64,000 bases of DNA from Phycomyces blakesleeanus NRRL 1555(-) (Eukaryota > Mucoromycota > Mucoromycetes > Mucorales > Phycomycetaceae), in the NCBI RefSeq assembly GCF_001638985.1, contig NW_017265142.1, forward strand, positions 434,001 through 498,000, given 5' to 3'. The notes under the pieces were generated by a model that was given only the letters and a program-made list of their open reading frames with translations, made no database searches and was not told the DNA's origin. The position numbers and the translations under genes are program-made. This document shows, in pieces, positions 1-9,221 of this stretch (its first letter is position 1; each line of letters starts with the position of its first letter).

Positions 1-234
1 GCATTTACAACCGAATTGTCCCACAAAGTACATGCTTTGGCAAGACAGTTTCAATCAGAAAGATCACGTTACCTCGAACTTCGGGTGGTCCGACAAGATA
101 TGGATCCACTCGAGTTCATTTTCTCAACATGGATGGCAGAGGATCGTAACGCCGAAGTACAAACTTATGTAGACTTTATGTGTGTACTACACCGCAAAAT
201 CCAGGACGAAATGAAAAAATCGAACAATTACTAA
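1..234 (+). CDS. C-terminal part of an unidentified protein
   Basis: The frame is open from base 1 to a TAA at 232-234, so this is the last ~77 codons of a gene that begins outside the window. The visible part is charged and probably helical, with a Trp/Met-rich stretch (FIFSTWMAEDR) and a basic tail ending KKSNNY. I see no membrane segment or catalytic motif and do not recognise the family. It converges with RPB12 on the other strand. The in-frame codon at 16 is TTG and there is no reason to call a start there. Confidence 0.6.
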   Translation, partial: AFTTELSHKVHALARQFQSERSRYLELRVVRQDMDPLEFIFSTWMAEDRNAEVQTYVDFMCVLHRKIQDEMKKSNNY

Positions 235-570
235 ATCACACACCAAAAATCCAAAAAAAAAATCGCTTTTCTACACTTGTTTATTATTATTATTCTTATT
301 ATTATTATCATTTTCTCTATTCAATGTGTGAATATCAAAGAAAGGAAATGAAGGAGGATGAGGATGAGGATGAGAAGGAGGGTGATAACATCAATACAAA
401 TAAAATAAAAGTTATTTGCTTTTTGTCGATTTTGATGTGTCTCCGCGCGTAAATACATAGAAGCGAATGAAAGGCGATGAAAAAAAAGTGAAAAGGTATA
501 TACAATTGCGACAGCATAAAAAAAGAAGATTCCACACATCGTCTCGAGCTCATTCAATCTTCTTATTCTT
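235..570. other. convergent 3' spacer
   Basis: Spacer between the ends of two converging genes. It is AT-rich, with a TTATTATTATT stretch near 283-310 and an imperfect GATGAG/GAGGAT trinucleotide run at 355-385 that opens spurious acidic or serine ORFs on both strands. No gene or structured RNA was seen. Confidence 0.5.
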
Positions 571-901
571 CTAACGAGCCTCAAATTGTACCACTTTTTT
601 TTTTAAAAAAATAGCAGAGAAAAACATGAGTACTTGTTATTAATCGAATTCCTTAAAGACTTACTTCTCTTGGTTCTCTTCTTGTACATGATTCTGTGGC
701 CGCAATCTTGGCATCGGATAGGTTCTCTAGGCTTAAGCTGGTTTTCTGTGCCACAATCTTGAAAATAATAATAATGAATAAAAGATAATCTATTAATACG
801 ATGTCTTTCTGTATATATCTTTTTATATAATATATATTACCAGCACAGATGTAAGTCATAGCAGTGGGCTGACGAATGGGTGCTCCTTGATAACCTTCCA
901 T
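571..901 (-). CDS. RPB12: RNA polymerase subunit RPB12 (RPABC4), 3 exons
   Basis: Small zinc-ribbon subunit shared by RNA polymerases I, II and III. On the minus strand the exons are 901-841, 757-665 and 593-571, giving 58 residues. Exon 1 encodes [20 protein letters not shown], exon 2 a CxxC pair (CADCG near 19-23 and CQDCGHRI near 37-44) followed by MYKKRTKR, and exon 3 the conserved ending MVQFEAR. The two CxxC knuckles bind one zinc, and the basic C-terminus with its terminal Arg is the family signature. Both introns are GT-AG (GTAATA and GTAAGT donors). The second acceptor sits right after a long A-tract. Length matches the family (about 60-70 aa). The start at 899-901 is the first Met and gives a typical short N-terminal extension. 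Confidence 0.93.
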
Positions 902-2293
902 ATTGATGATTAAGTAGAAAAAAAGATGCCAAAGGATATAGAGCTACAAAACACCAACTTATTTCCAAAAGTCCATATTTTTGACTGTCACAAAAGTAGC
1001 CACACACTTTTTTTTTCATTAAAAAAAACTGTTGTAGACACGACAAAGACAGGTAGCCAAACAGGCATCATGACTTGCCTAACCTATGCTTCAAAAAAAA
1101 AAAAAAAAGGGGGGGGGGTTTCTTTTATTACTGATAAAGAAAGGTACGAATAATATACATGATATATTTTACAAGCCATATAGTTACTTTCAAGTATAAA
1201 AATAAATGACTTTCTTTACAAAGCACCTTCTAAATGATGCTCGCAAGCATAAGGAACAAACTCATCCCAAGTAGAATTTGGGGGTTTCAATCCAGATAGA
1301 GAAAAATAAAACCAGAACAAAGTCAATTGTTCAAAAATGTAGGGAACATAAAATGCTCTTTACAAATTGACGAATTTTAAAAAAGGGGGGCTTCAACCCC
1401 CAAAATTGCTCTCGCTAAATAAAGAATAGCAAAAGTTTGGGTAATTTAAATTAAGAAAAGTCTGTTCGTCCATGTTTTCAAAGGAAAATAATTATAATGC
1501 TGATGATGTGTATGTTCTTAAATAATGCCAAAAGGTACCAGGCACCAACACACCCCATAGTACAATAATTTCTTTCTTTTAACTATGATCCTATATACTG
1601 TGAAAGAATCCAAGGTCTTAATAGTATTTCTATTGGTTTCATTCAAGAGTAAAACCTGTTATCTATAAGAGCCTTTAAATCTATAATATATCAAGTTCTC
1701 ATGATGATGATCCAAACTTTACCCGATACTGGGTTTTTAGTAAGACGATATAAGTTTTATCTTATCCATTGGAAGGACTTGGTGCTTCAAATCAGAGCAA
1801 CTTTCAGAAATGCATGTATTGAATTTAAGATAAATTTCTCTATATGGATAACAGAGTTCTATTGTAGGTAAGTGTATTGCGTATGCTTTATTCATTTTTG
1901 GTAAAACTTTTTTTTTTATTTATAAAAAAGCATTGGTAACTATCATTTAAAATCCCGCGACGTTCCGGCTTTTCCTATTGGATAGGTAAAATTGCTGTCA
2001 AATATTCCACACTGGAGTTTTCCTATTTAACCTAATCTTTAAACATTATGGCGCCTAAAGTATATGTATATACATATATTATCCAGATAGTTTTTTTAGA
2101 TTACGAATCAATATATTTTCGATGACGATCTATATACAAAAGTAACAATAAAGGTAACCATAATAATAAAGCACGAGAATTATTAGATGTATTTGACTGG
2201 AGAAAAAAAATAACGAAAAGTTGGATATAAATTGATAATCTGAAAGACTAATTCTATTATTGATCATCTTTCTCACTCTACACACAGTATAAT
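902..2293. other. divergent intergenic region between RPB12 and the reductase gene
   Basis: 1.4 kb with no convincing ORF. It must hold the promoters of both flanking genes. A homopolymer junction of about 16 A then 10 G lies at 1093-1118. A TATAAA at about 2226-2231 is 60-70 bp upstream of the reductase ATG and may be its TATA box. The short ORF at 926-1153 is rejected because it runs through the homopolymer. Confidence 0.45.
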
Positions 2294-3642
2294 ATGGCTC
2301 ACCTAAGAGAACTTGGCAAAACTGGTGTATTGGTGTCTTCTATTGGACTTGGCTGCATGGGGTAAATATCATATAAATTTAAAAACTGTTTTAAATCAAC
2401 TTTAATATAAAGACTTTTAACACTATATTATAGAATGAGCGAATTCTATGGCCCTACAAACGATGAAGAGAATATAAAGACACTTGAGCGTTCGATCGAA
2501 ATAGGGTATTTACATAAGCATAATATATATTTATTTATTGAAACCTATTTGTGTGTTTATACATATCAACATTTTGGGATACTTCTGATATGTACGGAAT
2601 CAAGTCTCACAATGAGCGTCTACTATCTGGAGTATTAAAGACCCAGAGAGACAAGGTCTTCTTGGCTACAAAGTTTGGTTTCATTCGCACTGAAGATGGA
2701 ACAATGACTGGTATAAGTGGCAAGCCTGAATACGTCCGCGAAGCATTCAATAAGAGTCAAGAAAGACTTGGTGTTGATGTAGTCGATCTGTATTACCAAC
2801 ATCGCGTCGATCCTAATACGTGAGCTCTTTTTTTTTCTGTTAATTTTTCGTTATTTTTTGTCACTTTGCTATTTAAATTTGACTAAATTTTTCTCAAGTC
2901 CTATTGAAGATACTGTCAAAGCAATGGCTGAACTTGTCAAGGAAGGACGTGTTCGTTTCATTGGTAAGTATTTTATAGATTAATATATAGATCAATATAC
3001 TTCAAAATCTCACATGAGCGTTGATAACTATCAGGTCTGTCCGAGTGCTCTGCAGAAACTCTTCGTCGTGCCCACAAGGTGCACCCAATTGCTGCTGTTC
3101 AAATCGAATATTCTCCATGGTCTCTAGATATCGAGACCAACGGCTTGCTTGATGCTGCTCGTGAGTTAGGTGTTTCTATCGTGGTCTAGTAAGTGGATAA
3201 TACTAAAAACAAAAACAAAAGAAATATAAAATTAAAATTTGATTGTAATCCAAATTTCAGTTCTCCTCTTGGTCGCGGTTTCTTGACTGGTGCCTACAAA
3301 AGTGTTGATGATCTTGATGTAGCTGATGTAAGACGCTATATGCCTCGCTTTTACCCTGAGAACTTTGGCAAGAACCTTGAACTTGTCGATGGAATTACTG
3401 CGCTTGCTACCAAGAAGGGTGTCACTCCAAGTCAATATGTTCTGGCATGGATCCTTGCTCAAGGACCTGAATTTATCGTGATTCCTGGTACTAGAAGAGT
3501 AAAGTATCTTGAAGAAAACGTCAAGGCCGCAGACATTGTCTTGTCAAAAGAAGAGGTGGCTGAGATGAGACGTTTGATTGATAAAGCTGATACTGCAGGA
3601 CCACGTTATCTTCCTGAACACCTTGCATCTGTAAATATTTAG
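2294..3642 (+). CDS. aldo-keto reductase, 6 exons, one non-canonical acceptor
   Basis: NADPH-dependent aldo-keto reductase of the Tas/YakC (AKR13-like) group, predicted cytosolic. Exons: 2294-2361, 2434-2505, ~2565-2819, 2899-2963, 3035-3188 and 3261-3642; 331 residues. The (beta/alpha)8 barrel is complete: N-terminal hairpin [20 protein letters not shown], the catalytic tetrad Asp and Tyr in WDTSDMYG, Lys in FLATKFGF, His in YYQHRVDP, then [11 protein letters not shown] and the cofactor loop [14 protein letters not shown]. Five exon joins are normal GT-AG in matching phase. Intron 2 (from 2506) has no AG in the right place: the frame requires an exon start at about 2565, preceded by TTATACAT where TTATACAG would be expected. 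Either a rare acceptor is used or the gene carries a splice-site mutation. Substrate unknown; family members reduce aldehydes, ketones or pyridoxal. Confidence 0.88.
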
Positions 3643-5677
3643 GGTAGCTTGCAAAGTATTACAAACATATAGTTCATTGAATAAATGAATAAAAACACAT
3701 GTATTTTTTTTTTAAAAAAAAAACGAGTATGCTTATGCGATAAAAGCAAATAAAAATGAATAAATCTGACTATATTTAATTGAACTTGATGGACATCTTG
3801 TAATATAGAATGTCTTAAAAAGGTTCAAGCTTTGATAAGTAAAAAATTAAAATACATAATGAGAAAGATTGGTTCTAGATCATATGTAAATAAAACCGTT
3901 GTATATTAGAGCAACATCGTTCTTCTGATGCTATTTATTTATGTGCGCGTATGAAATCAAAGCATTATATCTCAAATAAGAAATCAAATATGTAAATTGC
4001 ATGATGATACACTACAATACATTTATGCTTGTCAAAAACAACAGTTTTGAATATGATTTTGCGTATTTACTTATCAAACTCATCATGCTATCATTAAGTA
4101 ATGACACTTGGAATATTTTGATTGTATTCAAATCGAATATACCTTAAAGCTACTACTAAAATATTAACCTTGTCGACTTTCTATATGTTTAATATCCTGA
4201 CTTAATTAGCTAGAGATAATAGGTCCGCCTATGTATTAATAATACCTTTGACTGGAATTCTGGAATATTCAATAAAGCGTAGTATGTTGTCGAACAGACA
4301 CAAACCTGAATATATATATATATATCATCGGTCTCAAAGAAAAAAGAAGCGACTTCTTTCATAAAGAGATTTGACAAGATTGCCTCACAACTAGAGAAAT
4401 GAATCCCAGTTCTTTTTTCTTAGAATATTCTAGGCTGGTATACCGTTCTAATTTTCACAGAGAGCTCAAATGTGTCAATTGGTATCTCGACATTAGAGCT
4501 TATTAAGTACATTAATTATTAGTTATCTAAGCTTATTTCTGTAAGCACACTGACCAGGATTTCCAATTAATTTAGAAGGCCAATATAAGCATAATAATGT
4601 GGGGGATACTGAGACAATTCTCGACTATATCAAACAGCTACAAGTGATTAATATAATAAAGAAAGAGACATGCTCTAAGAAGCTCGACCTCGATTATTGT
4701 TGAGAGTCGTTTCAGGCCAAGGAGGATGAAAAAATAAGTATGAAGGATCCATATAGAATTTTAGTATTGTCGTTTGCGTGCATTTCATATCAGTAAATTG
4801 GATATGATGTTACTGTAGGCTATACAAGAGAAGCAATTATGAGGTAGCTTATTAGTGTATTCTTTTTTAAAAAATAAAATCCTGCAAAAAGAAGTAAGAT
4901 GCCTTTCTTTTTGCAGGCCAATGTAGTTTCGTAGACCCAAAAAATAGACACTATGTTAATAAGATGAATTATAATATACATTTATTGAACTGTTATTGAC
5001 TTTGAAGCCTTGTGCTTTGTTTATGTCTTGGAGCTTACCGTTAAATTTTTGTTTTGTTTAAGTATAGTCTTTGTCTAATATTGACTTGATACAGTCAAAC
5101 ATTGATATAATGAATGATAGTGGGTGATACACTTTAACTTATCTAATTATAATCATCTTACCAAGCTTTGATTATAGTACCGAGATCTTTAATTCCTTCT
5201 TTATCATGTAGTTGTCTTATCTAAACTATATAAACTATTGATAGCGAGGTTTCCTTTTTTTTTAAAAAAAAACACAGCTCCTTTTTCTTTCCACAGTGTA
5301 ACATACTTAATCTGTAATTTTTGTGCCTGTGTAAAATCTGGAAAGTTAACATATTTATGAGGCCATGTCAATGTCAATGTGATGGGGAGGTTTTTATTTC
5401 TATACATTTTTTTTTGACACAGATGTAAAATACTATTGGATACTACCTATTTTACACAAACATTTTTTCTTTACTTATTTATCATCTTCTATAAGCTCTA
5501 TTCATTAACCGATAGTCAAACATAACACTCAAACACCAAGCATCATGTGGATTCTCATAATAGTGCATAGTTGATCGTATTTGCTTTACCTTTTCCTTCT
5601 TTTGAGCATTTTTTTTTAAACAAGAGAAACTTTTAATAATTTTGTTAAAATTCATAACCTCATCTTTACCCTTCATC
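3643..5677. other. 2-kb intergenic region
   Basis: AT-rich spacer. It begins with the reductase 3' end: AATAAA-like signals near 3679-3690 and then a T10A10 tract at 3704-3723. It also holds a perfect 13-bp inverted repeat at 4881-4917 (listed separately) and a T9A9 tract at 5255-5272. No coding exon was recognised on either strand. Confidence 0.45.
4881..4917. repeat. perfect 13-bp inverted repeat (hairpin), 11-nt loop
   Basis: CCTGCAAAAAGAA at 4881-4893 is exactly reverse-complemented by TTCTTTTTGCAGG at 4905-4917. No U-tract follows, so it is not a simple terminator. It could be the remains of a foldback or MITE, or an RNA hairpin. It lies in a gene-free spacer. Confidence 0.7.
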
Positions 5678-7525
5678 ATGTCCATTCCAGAATTACCGTT
5701 CGAGATCATCAATAAAATCGCACACTTTGTTCCACGTAAAGACAGAGTTGAATGTATTACTGTATGTAGCCTGTGGAGAGCTGGCTTCCAAGAGTCACTA
5801 TGGACAGAAATAAACATACGAGACGCAAAACACCTTGATTATATCTGTGGCCTATCAACAGATCAGCTTAATATCTATAAAGTGTACGGAAGATGCACAC
5901 GAACATTACACCTTCCAAGCTTCAGCTATATTGATAAAAAACAATTCTCTGTGCTCCAGAACTATTTTCAAGAAATACAATGCCTGTATGCCCCTGAGGA
6001 GAGTCTCTCTACCATCATCAGAGACCAACAATCGGACTGGAGTATTTGGGGATCATTAAAGTATTTAAAGCTATGTATTCCCAAAACTCATCTTTGTGGA
6101 CGAGTCAGAGAAGTTTTCGGAATCCTGTCGGTTTTACCCCTGCTTTCTCAATTAGATCTCACAACAAGCGGTAGTGGAGACATACACACATACGTTCTTG
6201 AGGACTTTGAAACTATCCACCAAAATCTGCCTCTCTTGAGAGACTTATCCATAAGACCAAATCTGGGGAAGTTTTCCTCGCACGATCTCGTGGGTATCAC
6301 AAAAGTAGCACCAGCAAAGCATCTGTCACATATGAAAACCCGTTTTGACGGAAGCGAATTAAAGTGGCTAGACTACTTTTCAACAAAATATCCAAATCTG
6401 CAGACGCTGGAATTGGAAGATTCTATGGATGTAGAATCCAAGTATATAGAGCATGTAAAGGATCTTCAAACAGTCTATCAAGCTTTAGGAGTTTTCCCGC
6501 GCCTCAAGAGTCTTGAAGTATCAAGTCGCCAATCAGAAAATGTAGCATGTTTTAATCTATGGAAAATTATTCAGCGATTATCTTTACCAATTAAAAAACT
6601 AAGGCTTGAATTATCAAATTCGGGATCAAGCCAAATCAAACGCCAGATCAGTCTGTGTTATCAATCTTTTGGAGAATCCCTCGAAGAATTTGCTTTCAAA
6701 GACCCAAGCTTTCTTCCTTGCAACCTTGACATTCCAAATAAACTGGGCGTGTGGCCTCGTTTGGTAACCCTAGAGCTGGATATACAACATGCCTCATTTC
6801 CAGTCGATATTATTCTGTATAAATGTAAAACATTAAAGAGTATAAGGCTCTCTGCAGCTAAAATATTTATAATGGAACCCATATATTCAGCCACTCAACA
6901 TCATGGTCTGGTCTCGATACATTTGCGGAAGACAAATGTGAGTGCAGCAGTATTCAGCTACATTTCAGCGTGTTGTTTGAAGCTATCTCGCATGAGCCTT
7001 CTTGATGTGTGCATATTTGGTCCAACCTCTCAATTTACTGGACATCTCAGCATATGCATGAAATACACTCGTTTCTCTCACCTCTACTTTAAAAATGTTC
7101 TATTTTCGTCGTCTGTTCAAAACTGGTGCTCTGATACTGCAATAAATATACTTATTTTCTCTCAATCATCCGTTTTGAAACCACAAGAAATCATTCCAGA
7201 TAAATATCAGTCAGTAAAATATGATAATCCGACACAAGATTCCTCGTCAAGGTGGTTTCACACCTACTCGATCGACACAAGTGATCTTCCAAAGAGTGAG
7301 GTGCGGATATTAAATATAGAAGAGATCCAACATGCCCAAAAATATTTCGATTCGTATCGGACTAATGCCAGAAAAGAAATATACTCTGAAGATGTCCTAC
7401 GATCAAGTACGGGACAGTTGAGCAAGGAGTTGTGGAAGTTTGATTTATCTCGAGGATATGCCTCCTTTTATTGCGATTACACGGAAAGCTACTGTCTAGA
7501 TTTTACACCCAAACCCTATGAATAA
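5678..7525 (+). CDS. F-box protein with leucine-rich irregular repeats
   Basis: Predicted substrate adaptor of an SCF ubiquitin ligase. The chosen start (MSIPELPFEI) gives 615 residues; upstream in-frame codons lack an ATG. Residues 4-42 form an F-box (LPFEIINKIAHFVPRKDR, then VCSLWRAGFQESLW), which would bind Skp1. The rest has scattered LRR-like segments (YLKLCIP, LSQLDLTT, LRDLSIRP, LQTLELED, RLKSLEVS, LVTLELDI), as usual for the expanded F-box/LRR proteins of Mucoromycota. It is intronless, unlike most genes here, which fits a fast-duplicating family. A shorter paralogue lies 770 bp downstream on the same strand. Target protein unknown. Confidence 0.8.
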   Translation: MSIPELPFEIINKIAHFVPRKDRVECITVCSLWRAGFQESLWTEINIRDAKHLDYICGLSTDQLNIYKVYGRCTRTLHLPSFSYIDKKQFSVLQNYFQEIQCLYAPEESLSTIIRDQQSDWSIWGSLKYLKLCIPKTHLCGRVREVFGILSVLPLLSQLDLTTSGSGDIHTYVLEDFETIHQNLPLLRDLSIRPNLGKFSSHDLVGITKVAPAKHLSHMKTRFDGSELKWLDYFSTKYPNLQTLELEDSMDVESKYIEHVKDLQTVYQALGVFPRLKSLEVSSRQSENVACFNLWKIIQRLSLPIKKLRLELSNSGSSQIKRQISLCYQSFGESLEEFAFKDPSFLPCNLDIPNKLGVWPRLVTLELDIQHASFPVDIILYKCKTLKSIRLSAAKIFIMEPIYSATQHHGLVSIHLRKTNVSAAVFSYISACCLKLSRMSLLDVCIFGPTSQFTGHLSICMKYTRFSHLYFKNVLFSSSVQNWCSDTAINILIFSQSSVLKPQEIIPDKYQSVKYDNPTQDSSSRWFHTYSIDTSDLPKSEVRILNIEEIQHAQKYFDSYRTNARKEIYSEDVLRSSTGQLSKELWKFDLSRGYASFYCDYTESYCLDFTPKPYE

Positions 7526-8294
7526 TCAGTCTCTGGTAGATACTCTTAAAATGAATCAATTCATTTAAATAAATCACATCCGAATACTTTAGTTATTTCG
7601 TTTATTCTCGCCTTTTTTGTTTTTGCGTTTGGCCTAGTTCTATATTCAGCCCTCTTTAACAAAAGAAACAAGAGGGTAGAGAGATAATGTGTCTGCAAAA
7701 AAATTATCATATTCAATACATGGAACTTATACATACCTAAAGACACACATTATTGTGGGTACCAAAGAAAGGAGGAAAGAAATAAAGTAATTTATTGACG
7801 GCTGTTGTGATATTTTTGTTTGATAAATTATGATCCCTCCACATATCTAGTGAGCAAAGGGTGCCTTCTTTAAAGTATTAAATAAAATACAAAGATATTT
7901 TGTTTATCCTGGCACACCAGACACTCTTTTGGTGCTCTCTATAAAAGAAGCTGGTCTGTCGTCTTGAGTGTTGTCAAAACATAGTCTAAAGGCAAAGGTT
8001 GTCACTTGTAAAAGTGATACTAGATTAGACTTTAATACTTCAGATATAGGTATTTTGTGACATCTCTTTGGTTTGGTTTGGTTTGGTTTGGTTTGGTTTA
8101 TTTTATTTTTTGATGATTCAACGAGGTTAATTTCATTTCATGTAAATAATGCAGAAACCTGTTTATGAACTCTTTTCTTCTTATTCTATCTATGTCCTCA
8201 TTTCTTTATCATTAATATTATATATAATCAAAACACAAAAATATTAACCGTCTCTCAGTCAACATCAAGCCAGATATAGATCACTACCATTACA
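7526..8294. other. intergenic region between F-box paralogues, with (TTTGG)n
   Basis: Spacer of 769 bp, AT-rich. It contains about six copies of a TTTGG pentamer at 8067-8099 about 200 bp upstream of the next start codon. No other gene was seen. Confidence 0.5.
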
Positions 8295-9221
8295 ATGTCT
8301 ATATTGAAACTACCGTTGGAGATTATGTATCTTGTCGCCAACTTACTAGCGCCAAGATATAAGCTTGAATGTGTCCGAGTTTGTATATTATGGCGAGTGG
8401 TATTCGAAGATTCATTGTGGGAAACAATTATAATCAACTCTCCAGACGATCTTAAAGGAGTCTGTAATGCGGTAACTACAAGAACCAATCGGTACAACAA
8501 AGCTGGAAATCGTACACGAAGGCTGTACATGGGCGACTCAATTAGCGCAGAAAACAATCAGCTGTATAGTCTACAAAAGAGTTTCCCAAACCTAAAGTAC
8601 CTCATCATATCCAGAAACAGTCTGAGAAACGAGCACAACATAGCTAAGCGAGGATGGAGTTTTTGGAGAGAGCTGACCCATTTGAAATTGTTCATGAATG
8701 AATCAGGAACTCAAAATCAGATTCAGAAATTGCATAGACTTTCATTATATCTACCCAATATTAAAAACTTGGAATGCTTTAGTACCATCAAGTCAAGAGC
8801 ACCAACTTATACTCTGGAAGATTTCGAGGCTCTCCATTCAAACATGCCAGCCTTGGAATACCTGTGTCTGCCTGCAAATGTTGCCATTCTGTCTGATCGA
8901 GACATTGAACTAATTTTCAGCACAAAGCCAGCAAAGAGCACTACCGGAATCAAATTCCAGATTACTACAATAGACATCCGATGGCTGTGTTACTTTGCTA
9001 AAAAATATCCGAATCTCTCCACGTTCGAATGGATCGAAGTAGAGCCGTTTTATAGGCACTATGTGTTTGAAACAGAGGCCGCCCAAATCCTTTCCAAGCT
9101 TCCGTGTGCTTTCACTCATGTAAACAAAGTCCACATAAGGTCGAGTCCAAAGTCAGAGAAGGTGGTTTCAATTCTTTACAGAGCCTTACGTCAAAATAAA
9201 TTATTAGCCAAAATTGAATAA
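8295..9221 (+). CDS. short F-box paralogue, likely truncated
   Basis: 308 residues from MSILKLPLEI. The F-box (residues 4-42: LPLEIMYLVANLLAPRYK then VCILWRVVFEDSLW) aligns with the gene at 5678, and similarity continues through matched landmarks: TYTLEDFEALHSNMP against TYVLEDFETIHQNLP, and RWLCYFAKKYPNLSTFEW against KWLDYFSTKYPNLQTLEL. The protein ends after RALRQNKLLAKIE, where the longer copy continues for about 300 residues. I see no continuation downstream. It may be a half-length adaptor or a decaying duplicate. It is intronless like its neighbour. The pair is a tandem duplication that has diverged strongly. Confidence 0.75.
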   Translation: MSILKLPLEIMYLVANLLAPRYKLECVRVCILWRVVFEDSLWETIIINSPDDLKGVCNAVTTRTNRYNKAGNRTRRLYMGDSISAENNQLYSLQKSFPNLKYLIISRNSLRNEHNIAKRGWSFWRELTHLKLFMNESGTQNQIQKLHRLSLYLPNIKNLECFSTIKSRAPTYTLEDFEALHSNMPALEYLCLPANVAILSDRDIELIFSTKPAKSTTGIKFQITTIDIRWLCYFAKKYPNLSTFEWIEVEPFYRHYVFETEAAQILSKLPCAFTHVNKVHIRSSPKSEKVVSILYRALRQNKLLAKIE

